Shown here piece after piece: positions 23,030 to 30,970 of a DNA stretch of 42,795 bases. The notes beneath the pieces are model-generated. The model saw nothing but the letters and a program-made list of their open reading frames with translations, searched no databases and was not told the origin of the DNA. Made by a program: the position numbers and the translations under genes. The DNA comes from Kiritimatiellia bacterium (lineage in GTDB: Bacteria > Verrucomicrobiota > Kiritimatiellia > RFP12 > UBA1067). Each line of letters starts with the position of its first letter. The stretch's first letter is position 1. The stretch spans positions 1 through 42,795 of the forward strand of contig JAGAEL010000039.1 of NCBI GenBank assembly GCA_017613085.1, given 5' to 3'.

Positions 23030-24499
23030 ATGAAAACGTTATTGAGCACGTTGTTTTCCGCGGTCGTCTTCTCCGCGGTTGTTGCACAGGCCGCCGGATC
23101 GGCCTATCCCGCAGAACTGGATGACGAGGGTTTTGTCTCCCTCTTCAACGGCAAGGACCTCACGGGCTGGGTCGGCTCGAAGTCGTACGGTGTCGAAATC
23201 TGCACGAACAAACTCGCCAACGGTACGGTGAGCGTGTTCCCCGTGATCGCCTGCCAGCCAGGGAAGGGTAAAGGCGGGGGCGGTAACCTCTGCACGGAGA
23301 AGGAGTACGAGAACTTCATTCTGCGTTTTGAGTTCGTCATGCCGCCCAACGGCAATAATGGATTGGGTATCCGTATCTCCGATATCAACAAGGACGCCGC
23401 GTACTGGGCGATGTGCGAGCTGCAGCTTCTCGACGACGGCGGTCCTTCGTATTACGACAAGAAGGCGGGCAAGGACAAACTCAAACCCTATCAGTACACG
23501 GGGTCTATCTATGGCATCGTGCCGTCCCGCCGCGACAATACGGGCAAGCAGGTCTGGGGGAAGGATCGGAACTTCACAGGCGGCGGAAGCTACGTGCGTA
23601 AGCCCGGTATGTGGAACTTCGAGGAGGTGAAGGTGATCGGTAGCGAGATCGAGGTCTACCTCAACGGTTACCTCATCACCAAGGGCGATGTCTCGAAGTT
23701 CAAGGGGGACGGCGACACGCCCGACCATCGGAAGCACCCCGGCCTCCACAACAAGAAAGGGCGTATCGGCTGGCTCGGCCACGGGCATCACGTCATGTGG
23801 CGCAACATCCGCGTGAAGGAACTTCCGGCCGATGCGAAGATGGGCGCAGTCTGCCCGAAGCAGACCATGCCTTGCCCGGCTGGCTTCACGACGTACTTCG
23901 CCGGCAAGGAAGCCGATCTCGCCAATTGGAAGGGCGTGACGACCGAGAAGAAGTTCGACAACCCGGTCGTCCGCCAGGCGGCGACGCCAGAGCAGCGCGC
24001 CGAGATGCAGGCGGTCGCCGACAAGGGGATGCGCGAACATTGGCACGTCCGCAACGGCAATCTCTTCTTCGACGGGTACAAGGGCGGTTACTCGCTCGCC
24101 ACCAAGCGCGACTACAAGGACTTCGAGATGTGGGCCGACTGGCGCATCATGTCCATCACGGGCGACTCCGGCCTCTACCTTCGCGGTTCGCCGCAGGTGC
24201 AGATCTGGGACGCGCACAACCAGTGGGGCATCGGCTCCGGCGGTCTCTACAACAACAAGAAGAATCCCTCCAAGGCGCTTAAGATCGCGGACAAGCAGGT
24301 CGGCGACTGGAACCGCTTCCATGTGATTATGAGGGGCGAGAAGGTCACGGTGTGGCTGAACGGCGAACTCGTGGTCGATAACGTCACGCTGGAGAACTAC
24401 TGGGACCGCAAGCGTCCGATCTTCCCGGTGGAACAGATCGAACTGCAGTGCCACGGCGATCCGACCGAATGGCGCAACATCTTTATCCGCGAACTGTAA
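23030..24499 (+). CDS. secreted protein with two tandem DUF1080 (3-keto-disaccharide hydrolase-like) domains
   Basis: A 489-residue exported protein (signal peptide about 1-21, VVFSAVVAQAAG). The first DUF1080 domain runs from about 30 to 265, with FVSLFNGKDLTGWVG, NFILRFEFVMPPNGNNGLGIR, CELQLLDDGGPSYYD, VKVIGSEIEVYLNG and GRIGWLGHG. The second runs from about 285 to 489 with YFAGKEADLANWKGV, GNLFFDG, FEMWADWRI, SGLYLRGSPQVQIWD and VTVWLNGELVV. Both domains keep the L-x-N/F-G-x-D/E opening, the paired concanavalin sheets and the xxRNIxIREL ending. AAGGAG lies 6 nt before ATG 23030. It has its own strong promoter and is only 7 nt from rarA, so rarA is probably expressed from it. Confidence 0.88.
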   Translation: MKTLLSTLFSAVVFSAVVAQAAGSAYPAELDDEGFVSLFNGKDLTGWVGSKSYGVEICTNKLANGTVSVFPVIACQPGKGKGGGGNLCTEKEYENFILRFEFVMPPNGNNGLGIRISDINKDAAYWAMCELQLLDDGGPSYYDKKAGKDKLKPYQYTGSIYGIVPSRRDNTGKQVWGKDRNFTGGGSYVRKPGMWNFEEVKVIGSEIEVYLNGYLITKGDVSKFKGDGDTPDHRKHPGLHNKKGRIGWLGHGHHVMWRNIRVKELPADAKMGAVCPKQTMPCPAGFTTYFAGKEADLANWKGVTTEKKFDNPVVRQAATPEQRAEMQAVADKGMREHWHVRNGNLFFDGYKGGYSLATKRDYKDFEMWADWRIMSITGDSGLYLRGSPQVQIWDAHNQWGIGSGGLYNNKKNPSKALKIADKQVGDWNRFHVIMRGEKVTVWLNGELVVDNVTLENYWDRKRPIFPVEQIELQCHGDPTEWRNIFIREL

Positions 24500-24506
24500 T
24501 CGTTCT

Positions 24507-25874
24507 ATGACGCAAGACGACCTCTTCCAGTTCTACGAAGGGGACGAGCAGCCGCACGCGGTCGAGAAATCGCCGCTGGAACAGCAGCCTCTCGCCGCAC
24601 GGATGCGCCCCGTCTCGCTGGACGAGGTCGTCGGCCAGGAGCATATCCTCGGACCGGGGAAGCTCCTGCGCCGGATTATCGAGGCGGATCGCCTCGCGAA
24701 TTTAATTTTTTACGGTCCGCCGGGGTGTGGCAAGACAACGCTCGCCGAGGTGATCGCGCATGTCACGATGCGCCGGTTCGAGCGGACGAGCGGGGTGTTG
24801 TCGAACGTCGCCCAGTTGCGCGACATCTGCGAACGGGCGAAACTGTACAACGGTGCGCGCGGCACCGTTTTGTTTGTCGATGAGATCCACCGTTTCAGCA
24901 AATCCCAGCAGGATGTGCTGTTGCCGTACGTCGAGAACGGGACGGTTACGCTGGTCGGGGCGACCACCCACAACCCGAATATTTTCGTCAACAGCCCGCT
25001 TACCTCGCGTTCGCTCGTGTTTGAGTTGCACGCCCTCTCGCCGGAGGCGATTAAACAGCTTCTGGCGCGGGCGCTGGCGGACGAAGGTCGCGGCCTGGGG
25101 AGTTTCCACGCGGTGCTGGATCCGGAAGCCGCCGATTTTCTCGCGGAGATCTGCGACGGCGACGCCCGCCGCGCGTTGACCGCGCTGGAGGTCGCCGTCC
25201 GTTCCACGCCGGCCTCCGAAGACGGGACGATTCACGTCACCCCCGCCGTGATGGAGGATTGCGTCCAGCGCAAGATGGTGCTGTATGACAAATCGGAAGA
25301 CGGGCATTACGACACGATTTCCGCATTTATCAAATCCGTGCGCGGTTCGGATCCCCACGCCGCCGTCTACTGGCTGGCGAAGATGCTGGAGGCGGGGGAA
25401 GATCCCCGTTTCATTGCGCGGCGGTTGATCATCCTCGCTTCCGAAGACATCGGCAACGCCGATCCGCGCGGTTTGAGCGTCGCCGTTGCCGCCATGCAGG
25501 CGGTCGAATTCATCGGAATGCCCGAAGGGCGCATTTCGCTTGCCCAGGCGACGACCTACCTTGCGACTGCGCCGAAAAGCAACGCCGCCTACCTCGCGGT
25601 GGACGAGGCGTTGCAGGATGTCCGTTCCGGCCGCGTCCTGGCGGTCCCGGAACATTTGAAAAACGTCCATGTCGAAGCGACGGGAAAAGAGACCGCGCAG
25701 GCGTACAAGTATCCGCACGATTTTGAAGGACACATCGTCCGGCAGGACTACCTTCCTGTTGACAAGACGTACTACCGTCCCACGGATCAGGGGTACGAGG
25801 CGACCATTGCGAAACGGATGGCGTGGTTCGCGGAACAAGCGAAGTCCCGCGAGGGCGAAGGGGAGGGGGCGTGA
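24507..25874 (+). CDS. rarA: replication-associated recombination protein A (RarA/MgsA AAA+ ATPase)
   Basis: A 455-residue clamp-loader-like AAA+ protein acting at stalled replication forks. It opens with LAARMRPVSLDEVVGQEHILG. Walker A is GPPGCGKTT, Walker B FVDEIHRF, sensor 1 GATTHNP, and the arginine-finger helix SPLTSRSLVFEL. The second half holds the RarA-specific tetramerisation part: YDTISAFIKSVRGSDPHAAVYWLAKMLEAGEDPRFIARR, SEDIGNADP and PEGRISLAQATTYLA. The C-terminus ends in a GEGEGA run, a little longer than usual. Its TGA overlaps the next ATG by one base. Confidence 0.95.
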   Translation: MTQDDLFQFYEGDEQPHAVEKSPLEQQPLAARMRPVSLDEVVGQEHILGPGKLLRRIIEADRLANLIFYGPPGCGKTTLAEVIAHVTMRRFERTSGVLSNVAQLRDICERAKLYNGARGTVLFVDEIHRFSKSQQDVLLPYVENGTVTLVGATTHNPNIFVNSPLTSRSLVFELHALSPEAIKQLLARALADEGRGLGSFHAVLDPEAADFLAEICDGDARRALTALEVAVRSTPASEDGTIHVTPAVMEDCVQRKMVLYDKSEDGHYDTISAFIKSVRGSDPHAAVYWLAKMLEAGEDPRFIARRLIILASEDIGNADPRGLSVAVAAMQAVEFIGMPEGRISLAQATTYLATAPKSNAAYLAVDEALQDVRSGRVLAVPEHLKNVHVEATGKETAQAYKYPHDFEGHIVRQDYLPVDKTYYRPTDQGYEATIAKRMAWFAEQAKSREGEGEGA

Positions 25875-26578
25875 TGGATTCATTTTCGATGACGTTGGCG
25901 CTTCGGCTTTTGCTTGCGACCCTGTTCGGCGGGCTGATCGGGTTGGAGCGTGAATACCGGGCGAAAGAGGCGGGGTTGCGGACGCATTTCCTTGTCGCGC
26001 TGGGATCCGCGTTGTTTATGATCGTTTCGCAGTTCGGTTTCACCGGAACGCTGGAGATGATCCTTGCCAAGCAGGGCGCGGAGTTTCCGGTTCATGCGGA
26101 TGTCGGGCGCCTCGCCGCGCAGATTGTCACGGGGATCGGTTTCCTCGGTGCCGGGACGATTGTCCTGCACCGTCATTTCGTGGTCGGGCTGACGACGGCG
26201 GCTGCAATCTGGACGACTTCCGCGATCGGCGTTGCCGTCGGTGCGGGAATGTACACGCTCGGCGCGGTGGCTACCCTCCTCGCGTTGGCGGGACTTGAAT
26301 TATTTATTCTTGTGGACAAGCGTGTCAACAAGGTGCGCCGCGAATTGCAGGTCTCGCTGTGGGCGGAGAACGACGAAGCTGTGAGTGAAGCCGTCCGCGC
26401 ATTGACCGCGTACAAGGGCGCGATTCTCTCGGCCTATTCCGCACGGCGCCACAGCGGCGGCGGAATCACAGCGACCTTCACGCTGGCGGCCCCTGTCAAC
26501 TCGCTGACACCCTCCATGGTCTTGTCCACGCTCGGAAAAATCAAGGGCGTGGAAACCGAAACCGTCACGCAAGAGTGA
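25874..26578 (+). CDS. MgtC/SapB family membrane protein
   Basis: A 234-residue inner-membrane protein. The N-terminal MgtC domain has about four or five membrane segments, with LLLATLFGGLIGLEREYRAKEAGLRTHFLVALGSALFM (the conserved G-x-E-R and G-L-R-T signatures), ADVGRLAAQIVTGIGFLGAGTI and LTTAAAIWTTSAIGVAVG. The C-terminal 80 residues are a soluble ACT-like domain. The family is linked to magnesium limitation and to membrane-energy control; the ligand is not established. Start ATG overlaps the rarA stop (TGATG), indicating coupling. Confidence 0.88.
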   Translation: MDSFSMTLALRLLLATLFGGLIGLEREYRAKEAGLRTHFLVALGSALFMIVSQFGFTGTLEMILAKQGAEFPVHADVGRLAAQIVTGIGFLGAGTIVLHRHFVVGLTTAAAIWTTSAIGVAVGAGMYTLGAVATLLALAGLELFILVDKRVNKVRRELQVSLWAENDEAVSEAVRALTAYKGAILSAYSARRHSGGGITATFTLAAPVNSLTPSMVLSTLGKIKGVETETVTQE

Positions 26579-26592
26579 CGGGTGATTGCTCG

Positions 26593-26618
26593 CGATCGAT
26601 AGCCGTCGATAGCCGCCG
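26593..26618. repeat. CGATAGCC doublet in a convergent gap
   Basis: CGATAGCCGT-CGATAGCCGCCG, the minus-strand form of the GGCTATCG motif at 14533-14554. It also sits between the stop codons of two converging genes, so a termination or boundary role is possible. Confidence 0.4.
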
Positions 26619-26636
26619 AAACACGACCTCCCGAAA

Positions 26637-27659
26637 TCACCGCGCGCGAGGCGGCGGGGTCTTCTTCGGGGCGGGACGGTTTTTCGGCGTTCCGCTCTTA
26701 CGTTTCATAAACGCTTCGGCCTGGCGGAGGTCTTGTTCGGAAACTTGGCCGATTTCGTGAAGCTGCATCGTTTTGCAAAGTCGCAGAAGCAATTTTGCGT
26801 TCAGGGGGAAATGGACGTGGACATCGTTCCCTTTCGCCGCGATGTGCGCGATCTTGGCGAGTTCCGCCAGTTCGTTCGGCTCTTTACGATACAGGAACAA
26901 CCCTTTCGCCGCGAACAACGCCTGTTGCATGCCCTGCGCCGCTTGCGGGGAGTCGGTGTGCAGTGTAATGCGGAAGTCGGCCCGGTCGTGTCCCGGCGCG
27001 TCAAGCGTCAACTCGGCAGACGTCGCCAGCGCGAGTCCGGCTGAAAGGATCGGGTTGACGGCGAATTGTTGCGGATTCCCCGTGTACATCGTGGCGATAC
27101 GCGACTTTGTACGGACAAGGGAACGGGCGGACGGGGCGGTCGGCGGAAGCCCCCGCCTTACTCCGGCTACACAGTCGATCGCGCGCAGGACGCCCTCTTT
27201 CCGCGATCCCGCGAGAACGATACCGGGTGTCGGTAACGCGAGGAAATACATACTTCCGTTCTGCATACGGTAGGTGTGGATGTCGGTTTTCCGGTAGACC
27301 TCTTTTCGTGTGCCGCGCATGGCGAGCGTCTGTGCGATAAGGCGGGCGTCGAACCGTCCTGTCACGTAGACGAGGTCGGGATCGTCCAGTTGGCGGTTGC
27401 CGAGGAAGATGACCTCTTCGAGATCCTGCGAGAGGTCGATCCCTGAATGGAGTTTGAACAGGCGGACACGTCTGGCGAGCGTTTCACGGTTGCGCGGGAA
27501 GAGGTTGTCCAGGAGACGGGAGATCAACGGCGAATCGCCGCCCGCATGGATGTCGAGCCGGACGGCCCAGTCGTATCCGGCAGGGATGCGGGAAAGGTCT
27601 GCCGCCCACGCGGCGGCGCAAAGGCAAAGCGCGGACAGGAGGATGGATAATTTTTTCAT
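26637..27659 (-). CDS. secreted hypothetical protein with basic Pro-rich tail
   Basis: A 340-residue protein of unknown function. The signal peptide is 1-19 (ILLSALCLCAAAWA). The mature part resembles a DUF3352-like layout in which a protein reports on itself with repeated alpha/beta units: RIPAGYDWAVRLDIHAG, ESVIFLGN-type strands, FLALPTPGIVLAGSRKEGVLRAIDCV, then ALATSAELTLDA and a long helix. The tail is highly basic (KRKSGTPKNRPAPKK). No catalytic motif is evident. Its start overlaps the rlmN stop (ATGA 27656-27659), so it is the fourth and last gene of the TetR operon. Confidence 0.6.
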   Translation of the reverse strand: MKKLSILLSALCLCAAAWAADLSRIPAGYDWAVRLDIHAGGDSPLISRLLDNLFPRNRETLARRVRLFKLHSGIDLSQDLEEVIFLGNRQLDDPDLVYVTGRFDARLIAQTLAMRGTRKEVYRKTDIHTYRMQNGSMYFLALPTPGIVLAGSRKEGVLRAIDCVAGVRRGLPPTAPSARSLVRTKSRIATMYTGNPQQFAVNPILSAGLALATSAELTLDAPGHDRADFRITLHTDSPQAAQGMQQALFAAKGLFLYRKEPNELAELAKIAHIAAKGNDVHVHFPLNAKLLLRLCKTMQLHEIGQVSEQDLRQAEAFMKRKSGTPKNRPAPKKTPPPRAR

Positions 27660-28765
27660 GGCGTGTTTCCCCCTTCTCCGGGAGAGGTTGTTGTGAGACG
27701 GCGGAGGCGGAGCTGGCCGCAGGCGGCATCGACATCGCCTCCGCGTGAGTTCCGCATGGTCGTGGGAATTTTCGCGCGCATCAGCTGGTCGAGGAAGGCG
27801 AGGCACGAAGCGTTGTCCGGGCGGCGTCCGGCGAACCCTTCGACGGGGCTGAGCGGGATGAGGTTGACCTTGCACGGGAGTGCGCGGAGAAGCGAAATGA
27901 GTTCGTCGGCGTGGTGTGGCTGGTCGTTGATCTGGCGGATGAGGGTGTATTCAAAGGTGACGAGCCTTCCCGTCGCCTTCGTGTATTCGGCACAGGCGGG
28001 GATGAGTTCTTCGAGCGGCCATTTCCGGCTCACCGGCATGAGTCCTTTCCGCAGCTCCTGGTTCGGCGCGTGGAGCGAGACGGAGAGTTCAAACTGCAAC
28101 CCCTCTCCGGCGAGACGGCGGATGCCGGGGACGACGCCGCAGGTGCTGAGTGTGATGTGGCGCGCGCCGACATCGAGTCCTTTCTGGGCGTTCAGGATTT
28201 TCAACGCCTTCAACACGTTGTCGTAGTTGTCGAACGGTTCGCCCATGCCCATCACGACGAGGTTGGAGGGGCGTGTGAACGTTCCCGCCCGTCCGCTCAG
28301 GAAGCGGACGGCCTCCATGACCTGTGCGACGATCTCCGCCGTCGTGAGGTCGCGCGTCTTGCCGAGGCGGCCGCTGGCGCAGAACGCGCAGCGGAAATTG
28401 CATCCGGCCTGTGTGGAGATGCATTGCGTCATCCGGTCTTTGGAGGGGATAAGGACGCTCTCGATCGTTTCGCCGTCGGAGGCACAGGCGAGCAGCAGTT
28501 TGACGGTGCCGTCCTGCGAAGGCTTCGCTTCGACGATCCGCATGGCCTCGATCGGCACCTGTGCGGCGAGCGTCTGGCGCAGGGGCGCGGGTAGGGTGGT
28601 GAACGCCTCCCAGTCGGACGCGGCCTCCTTGTAGAGCGACTTGAAAATCTGGTCGGCGCGGAAACGGGGCTGCCCGAAAACCTCTTTCAGGGCAAGCTGC
28701 CATTCCTCGTGGTTCAGCCCGTAGGCGGGGCAGGGGAAGTTCGGGAGCGTCGTGTTACTTTCCAT
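27656..28765 (-). CDS. rlmN: 23S rRNA (adenine2503-C2)-methyltransferase RlmN
   Basis: A 369-residue radical SAM enzyme that methylates C2 of A2503 in 23S rRNA and of A37 in some tRNAs. The N-terminal accessory domain (WQLALKEVFGQPRFRADQIFKSLYK) is followed by the radical SAM cluster Cys122-x3-Cys126-x2-Cys129 (CNFRCAFC), the SAM-binding VVMGMGEPFDNYDNVLKAL, and the C-terminal HITLSTCGVVPGI, with the Cys of the methyl-carrying chemistry. The catalytic partner Cys is near the C-terminus (the Asp-Ala-Ala-Cys-Gly-Gln-Leu-Arg run). The length is typical. GGAGG stands 9 nt before ATG 28765. The first 11 bp overlap the end of the upstream gene. Confidence 0.96.
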   Translation of the reverse strand: MESNTTLPNFPCPAYGLNHEEWQLALKEVFGQPRFRADQIFKSLYKEAASDWEAFTTLPAPLRQTLAAQVPIEAMRIVEAKPSQDGTVKLLLACASDGETIESVLIPSKDRMTQCISTQAGCNFRCAFCASGRLGKTRDLTTAEIVAQVMEAVRFLSGRAGTFTRPSNLVVMGMGEPFDNYDNVLKALKILNAQKGLDVGARHITLSTCGVVPGIRRLAGEGLQFELSVSLHAPNQELRKGLMPVSRKWPLEELIPACAEYTKATGRLVTFEYTLIRQINDQPHHADELISLLRALPCKVNLIPLSPVEGFAGRRPDNASCLAFLDQLMRAKIPTTMRNSRGGDVDAACGQLRLRRLTTTSPGEGGNTP

Positions 28766-29225
28766 TCAGGTGTTCCTCCTTGATTCCCTGGCGCGGCGTT
28801 AGCATCGGGTTGTAACCGTCGTCCTTTTTCGGCGGGGTGAAGGTTTTGTGACCCGCCTCGGGGGCTTTTTTCTCGTAGGGCTTATGTTCCTGGACATCCG
28901 CCGGATCGGTTTTGAACGTTTTGACGGAAGGGGCGTCTCGCGGGGTGAACGTCTGGGCGGGCGCCGTCCCCGCGTCCCCGTTGAAGGGACGGGCGGGTGC
29001 CGTCCGGCGGTCGTCCTGCACCTTCCACGTACCGGTGCGCGCGGGCGTGTACGGCGCGGCGCGCACGGCACCGGTGCGCGGTGAATAGGGCTTCGCCTCG
29101 TACGGTTTCGCCTCGAACGTCTTACGCGGTTCGTAGGTTTTCGCCTTGAACTTCACGTTCCGGTCGGCGAGGGCGGGAGAGACGGCGAGGAACGCGGCGG
29201 CAAGCAGGATGGGAAAAGATTTCAT
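28755..29225 (-). CDS. secreted low-complexity protein with KPYE/KTFxP repeats
   Basis: A 156-residue protein with a clear signal peptide (1-20, ending SPALA). The mature chain is a string of short imperfect repeats of the form K-x-Y/F-E/x-x-K/P (KTYEPRKTF, KPYEAKPYSPR, APYTPAR, PYEKKAPE, KTFTPPKK), rich in K, P, T and Y and without hydrophobic core. It is likely unstructured and basic, which fits a cell-wall or peptidoglycan-associated linker. Excellent GGAAGGAGG before ATG 29225, which overlaps the tetR stop (ATGA). No family recognised. Confidence 0.65.
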   Translation of the reverse strand: MKSFPILLAAAFLAVSPALADRNVKFKAKTYEPRKTFEAKPYEAKPYSPRTGAVRAAPYTPARTGTWKVQDDRRTAPARPFNGDAGTAPAQTFTPRDAPSVKTFKTDPADVQEHKPYEKKAPEAGHKTFTPPKKDDGYNPMLTPRQGIKEEHLNGK

Positions 29226-29821
29226 ACTTCCTCCTTCCGAAGGTTTTCGATGGTTGTGCGGAGCATCTTCTCCGAGAACGAATGGTCGGCGTTCTGCGTC
29301 AGGGTGAGCCGGAGAACGGCGGATTCCAGCTGCGCGTACAGGGCCTCCGTCATGAACTTCACGCCGAGGTCGCGTAGTTCGCCGTTGCGCACCCCCTCGA
29401 AGAGGAGCCGGTGCAGGATACGTTTGAGCCCGATGGTGTGCGCCGCGATGTCGCGGGCGACGGGGCGTCCGCCGCGTTGCGCGTCGATCAGGTAGTCGAA
29501 GATGACCGTCAGCATCGGGCGCTGCCGGTAGATCATCGCGAGAACCGCGCAGAGGAGCCGTTCCAGCCGTTGCGCCACGCTCGTGCGGGAGGAGAGGATG
29601 AAGGCGTAACGGTCTGTCAACTCGCGCGTGATCCGCCAGATCGCGGTGTTGAAAATGATCCCCTTGCTGGGGAAGTAGCGGTAGAGCGTCGTGCGCGCGA
29701 TGCCGCAGGCGTCGGCGATCTTCTGATACGTCACACCGCTGTATCCCTCTTTCGCGAAAAGCCCGACGGCTTTCGCGATGATTTCGCGCTTCCGCGCCTC
29801 ATGGTCAACCGATATTCCCAC
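29222..29821 (-). CDS. TetR/AcrR family transcriptional regulator
   Basis: A 199-residue repressor type. The N-terminal helix-turn-helix is canonical: IIAKAVGLFAKEGYSGVTYQKIADACGIARTTLYRYFPSKGIIF (about residues 14-56). The all-helical C-terminal ligand domain is typical of length and hydrophobicity. The start is GTG 29821 with GGGAGGG 7 nt upstream. It is the first of four overlapping minus-strand genes and is divergent from the deaminase gene over about 90 bp, so it may control both its own operon (including the KPYE protein) and the folE operon; no operator is clearly visible. Confidence 0.9.
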   Translation of the reverse strand: MGISVDHEARKREIIAKAVGLFAKEGYSGVTYQKIADACGIARTTLYRYFPSKGIIFNTAIWRITRELTDRYAFILSSRTSVAQRLERLLCAVLAMIYRQRPMLTVIFDYLIDAQRGGRPVARDIAAHTIGLKRILHRLLFEGVRNGELRDLGVKFMTEALYAQLESAVLRLTLTQNADHSFSEKMLRTTIENLRKEEV

Positions 29822-29890
29822 GTCTATTCCCTCCCGTTGGCATCACGCCTCTATTTTTCCCGAATTCCGTTCTTCCGTCAAGCGCGGATA

Positions 29891-29901
29891 TATGCTAGAC
29901 T
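29891..29901 (+). promoter_or_regulatory. possible -10 region of the deaminase/folE operon
   Basis: TATGCT (29891-29896) overlaps TAGACT (29896-29901). With TAGACT as -10, a TTCCGT at 29873-29878 is spaced 17 nt. Either -10 puts transcription start 5-10 nt before ATG 29913, so the message would have almost no leader; no Shine-Dalgarno is seen there. Confidence 0.4.
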
Positions 29902-29912
29902 TTACTCCCGTC

Positions 29913-30401
29913 ATGGCGAACAAAAGGAAAAACGAGGACACACGCCCGTCTTGGGATGAATACTTCATGCGGATCGCAGAGGTGGTCGCGACGCGCGCCA
30001 ACTGTTCGCGGCGGAAAGTCGCGGCGGTCGTCGTCTCCGAACACCGTATCATTTCGACCGGCTACAACGGTACGCCGCGCGGCGTGAAGAACTGTTTTGA
30101 GGGCGGTTGCCCGCGTTGTTCCGGGAAGGCCCCTTCCGGCGCTTCGCTGGAGGAGTGCATCTGCGTCCACGCGGAGCAGAATGCGATCTGCCAGGCCGCG
30201 TATTACGGCATCCGCCTTGCCGGGGCCACGATCTACGTGACGATCAGCCCCTGCCTGACCTGTGCGAAATTGATTGTCAACGCGGGAATCCGCGAAGTTG
30301 TCTACGGCGGCGATTACGCCTTTTCCGGGCAGACGAAGAAGCTCCTGCGCGAGGCCGGGGTCGTCTGCCGCCGTTATGTAGCCCCCGCTTTGGAAGAGTG
30401 A
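29913..30401 (+). CDS. deoxycytidylate deaminase / ComEB-type zinc deaminase
   Basis: A 162-residue cytidine-deaminase-fold enzyme that converts dCMP to dUMP for dTTP synthesis. The zinc site is complete: His86-Ala-Glu88 with the catalytic glutamate, and Cys114-x2-Cys117 in SPCLTCAK. The family insert with extra metal-binding cysteines ([15 protein letters not shown]) and [10 protein letters not shown] for substrate binding are present. ATG 29913 is taken as the start because an upstream in-frame ATG at 29892 lies within the probable promoter. It is cytoplasmic. folE starts two bases after the stop, so the two nucleotide/pterin genes are cotranscribed. Confidence 0.88.
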   Translation: MANKRKNEDTRPSWDEYFMRIAEVVATRANCSRRKVAAVVVSEHRIISTGYNGTPRGVKNCFEGGCPRCSGKAPSGASLEECICVHAEQNAICQAAYYGIRLAGATIYVTISPCLTCAKLIVNAGIREVVYGGDYAFSGQTKKLLREAGVVCRRYVAPALEE

Positions 30402-30403
30402 CC

Positions 30404-30970
30404 ATGAAAAACGTGAATCTTGAGAAAGTCGTCGGACTCGTCCGCGAACTCCTCCTTGAACTCGGCGAGGATGTCGAACGCGACGGGTTGAAAGGTACGC
30501 CCATGCGCGTCGCGAAGTCGCTTTCCTTCCTGACGTCGGGTTACGCCAAGACGCCGCGCAAGGTATTGAACAACGCCGTCTTCGACATCGGCATGAACCA
30601 CATGGTCGTCTTGCGCGACATCGAGGTCTACAGTCTCTGCGAACACCACCTGTTGCCGTTCTTCGGCAAATGCCATGTGGCGTACATCGCGCAGGGGAAG
30701 GTGCTGGGGGTGAGCAAGCTGGCGCGCATCGTCGATTGCTTCGCGCGCCGCCTGCAGATCCAGGAGCGGTTGACCGAGCAGATCGCCAACGCCGTCCTCG
30801 AGGCGTCCGGCGCGGAAGGGGTCGGCGTGGTGATGGAGTGCCGCCACCTCTGCATGATGATGCGGGGCGTCGAGAAGCAGAACGCGGTCATGTCCACCTC
30901 TGCCGTGCTGGGGTCTTTCCGCGACGATCCCGCCGTCCGGCAGGAATTCCTGAAATTGGCCGTCCCATGA
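30404..30970 (+). CDS. folE: GTP cyclohydrolase I
   Basis: A 188-residue enzyme that opens GTP to 7,8-dihydroneopterin triphosphate, the first step of folate and pterin synthesis. The zinc ligands Cys79, His82 ([11 protein letters not shown]) and Cys150 ([11 protein letters not shown]) are in the order and spacing of E. coli FolE (110, 113, 181). The N-terminal [12 protein letters not shown] and the [27 protein letters not shown] core, which forms the toroid, are intact. It lies two bases after the deaminase stop and shares ATGA with the next gene (30967-30970). Confidence 0.96.
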   Translation: MKNVNLEKVVGLVRELLLELGEDVERDGLKGTPMRVAKSLSFLTSGYAKTPRKVLNNAVFDIGMNHMVVLRDIEVYSLCEHHLLPFFGKCHVAYIAQGKVLGVSKLARIVDCFARRLQIQERLTEQIANAVLEASGAEGVGVVMECRHLCMMMRGVEKQNAVMSTSAVLGSFRDDPAVRQEFLKLAVP

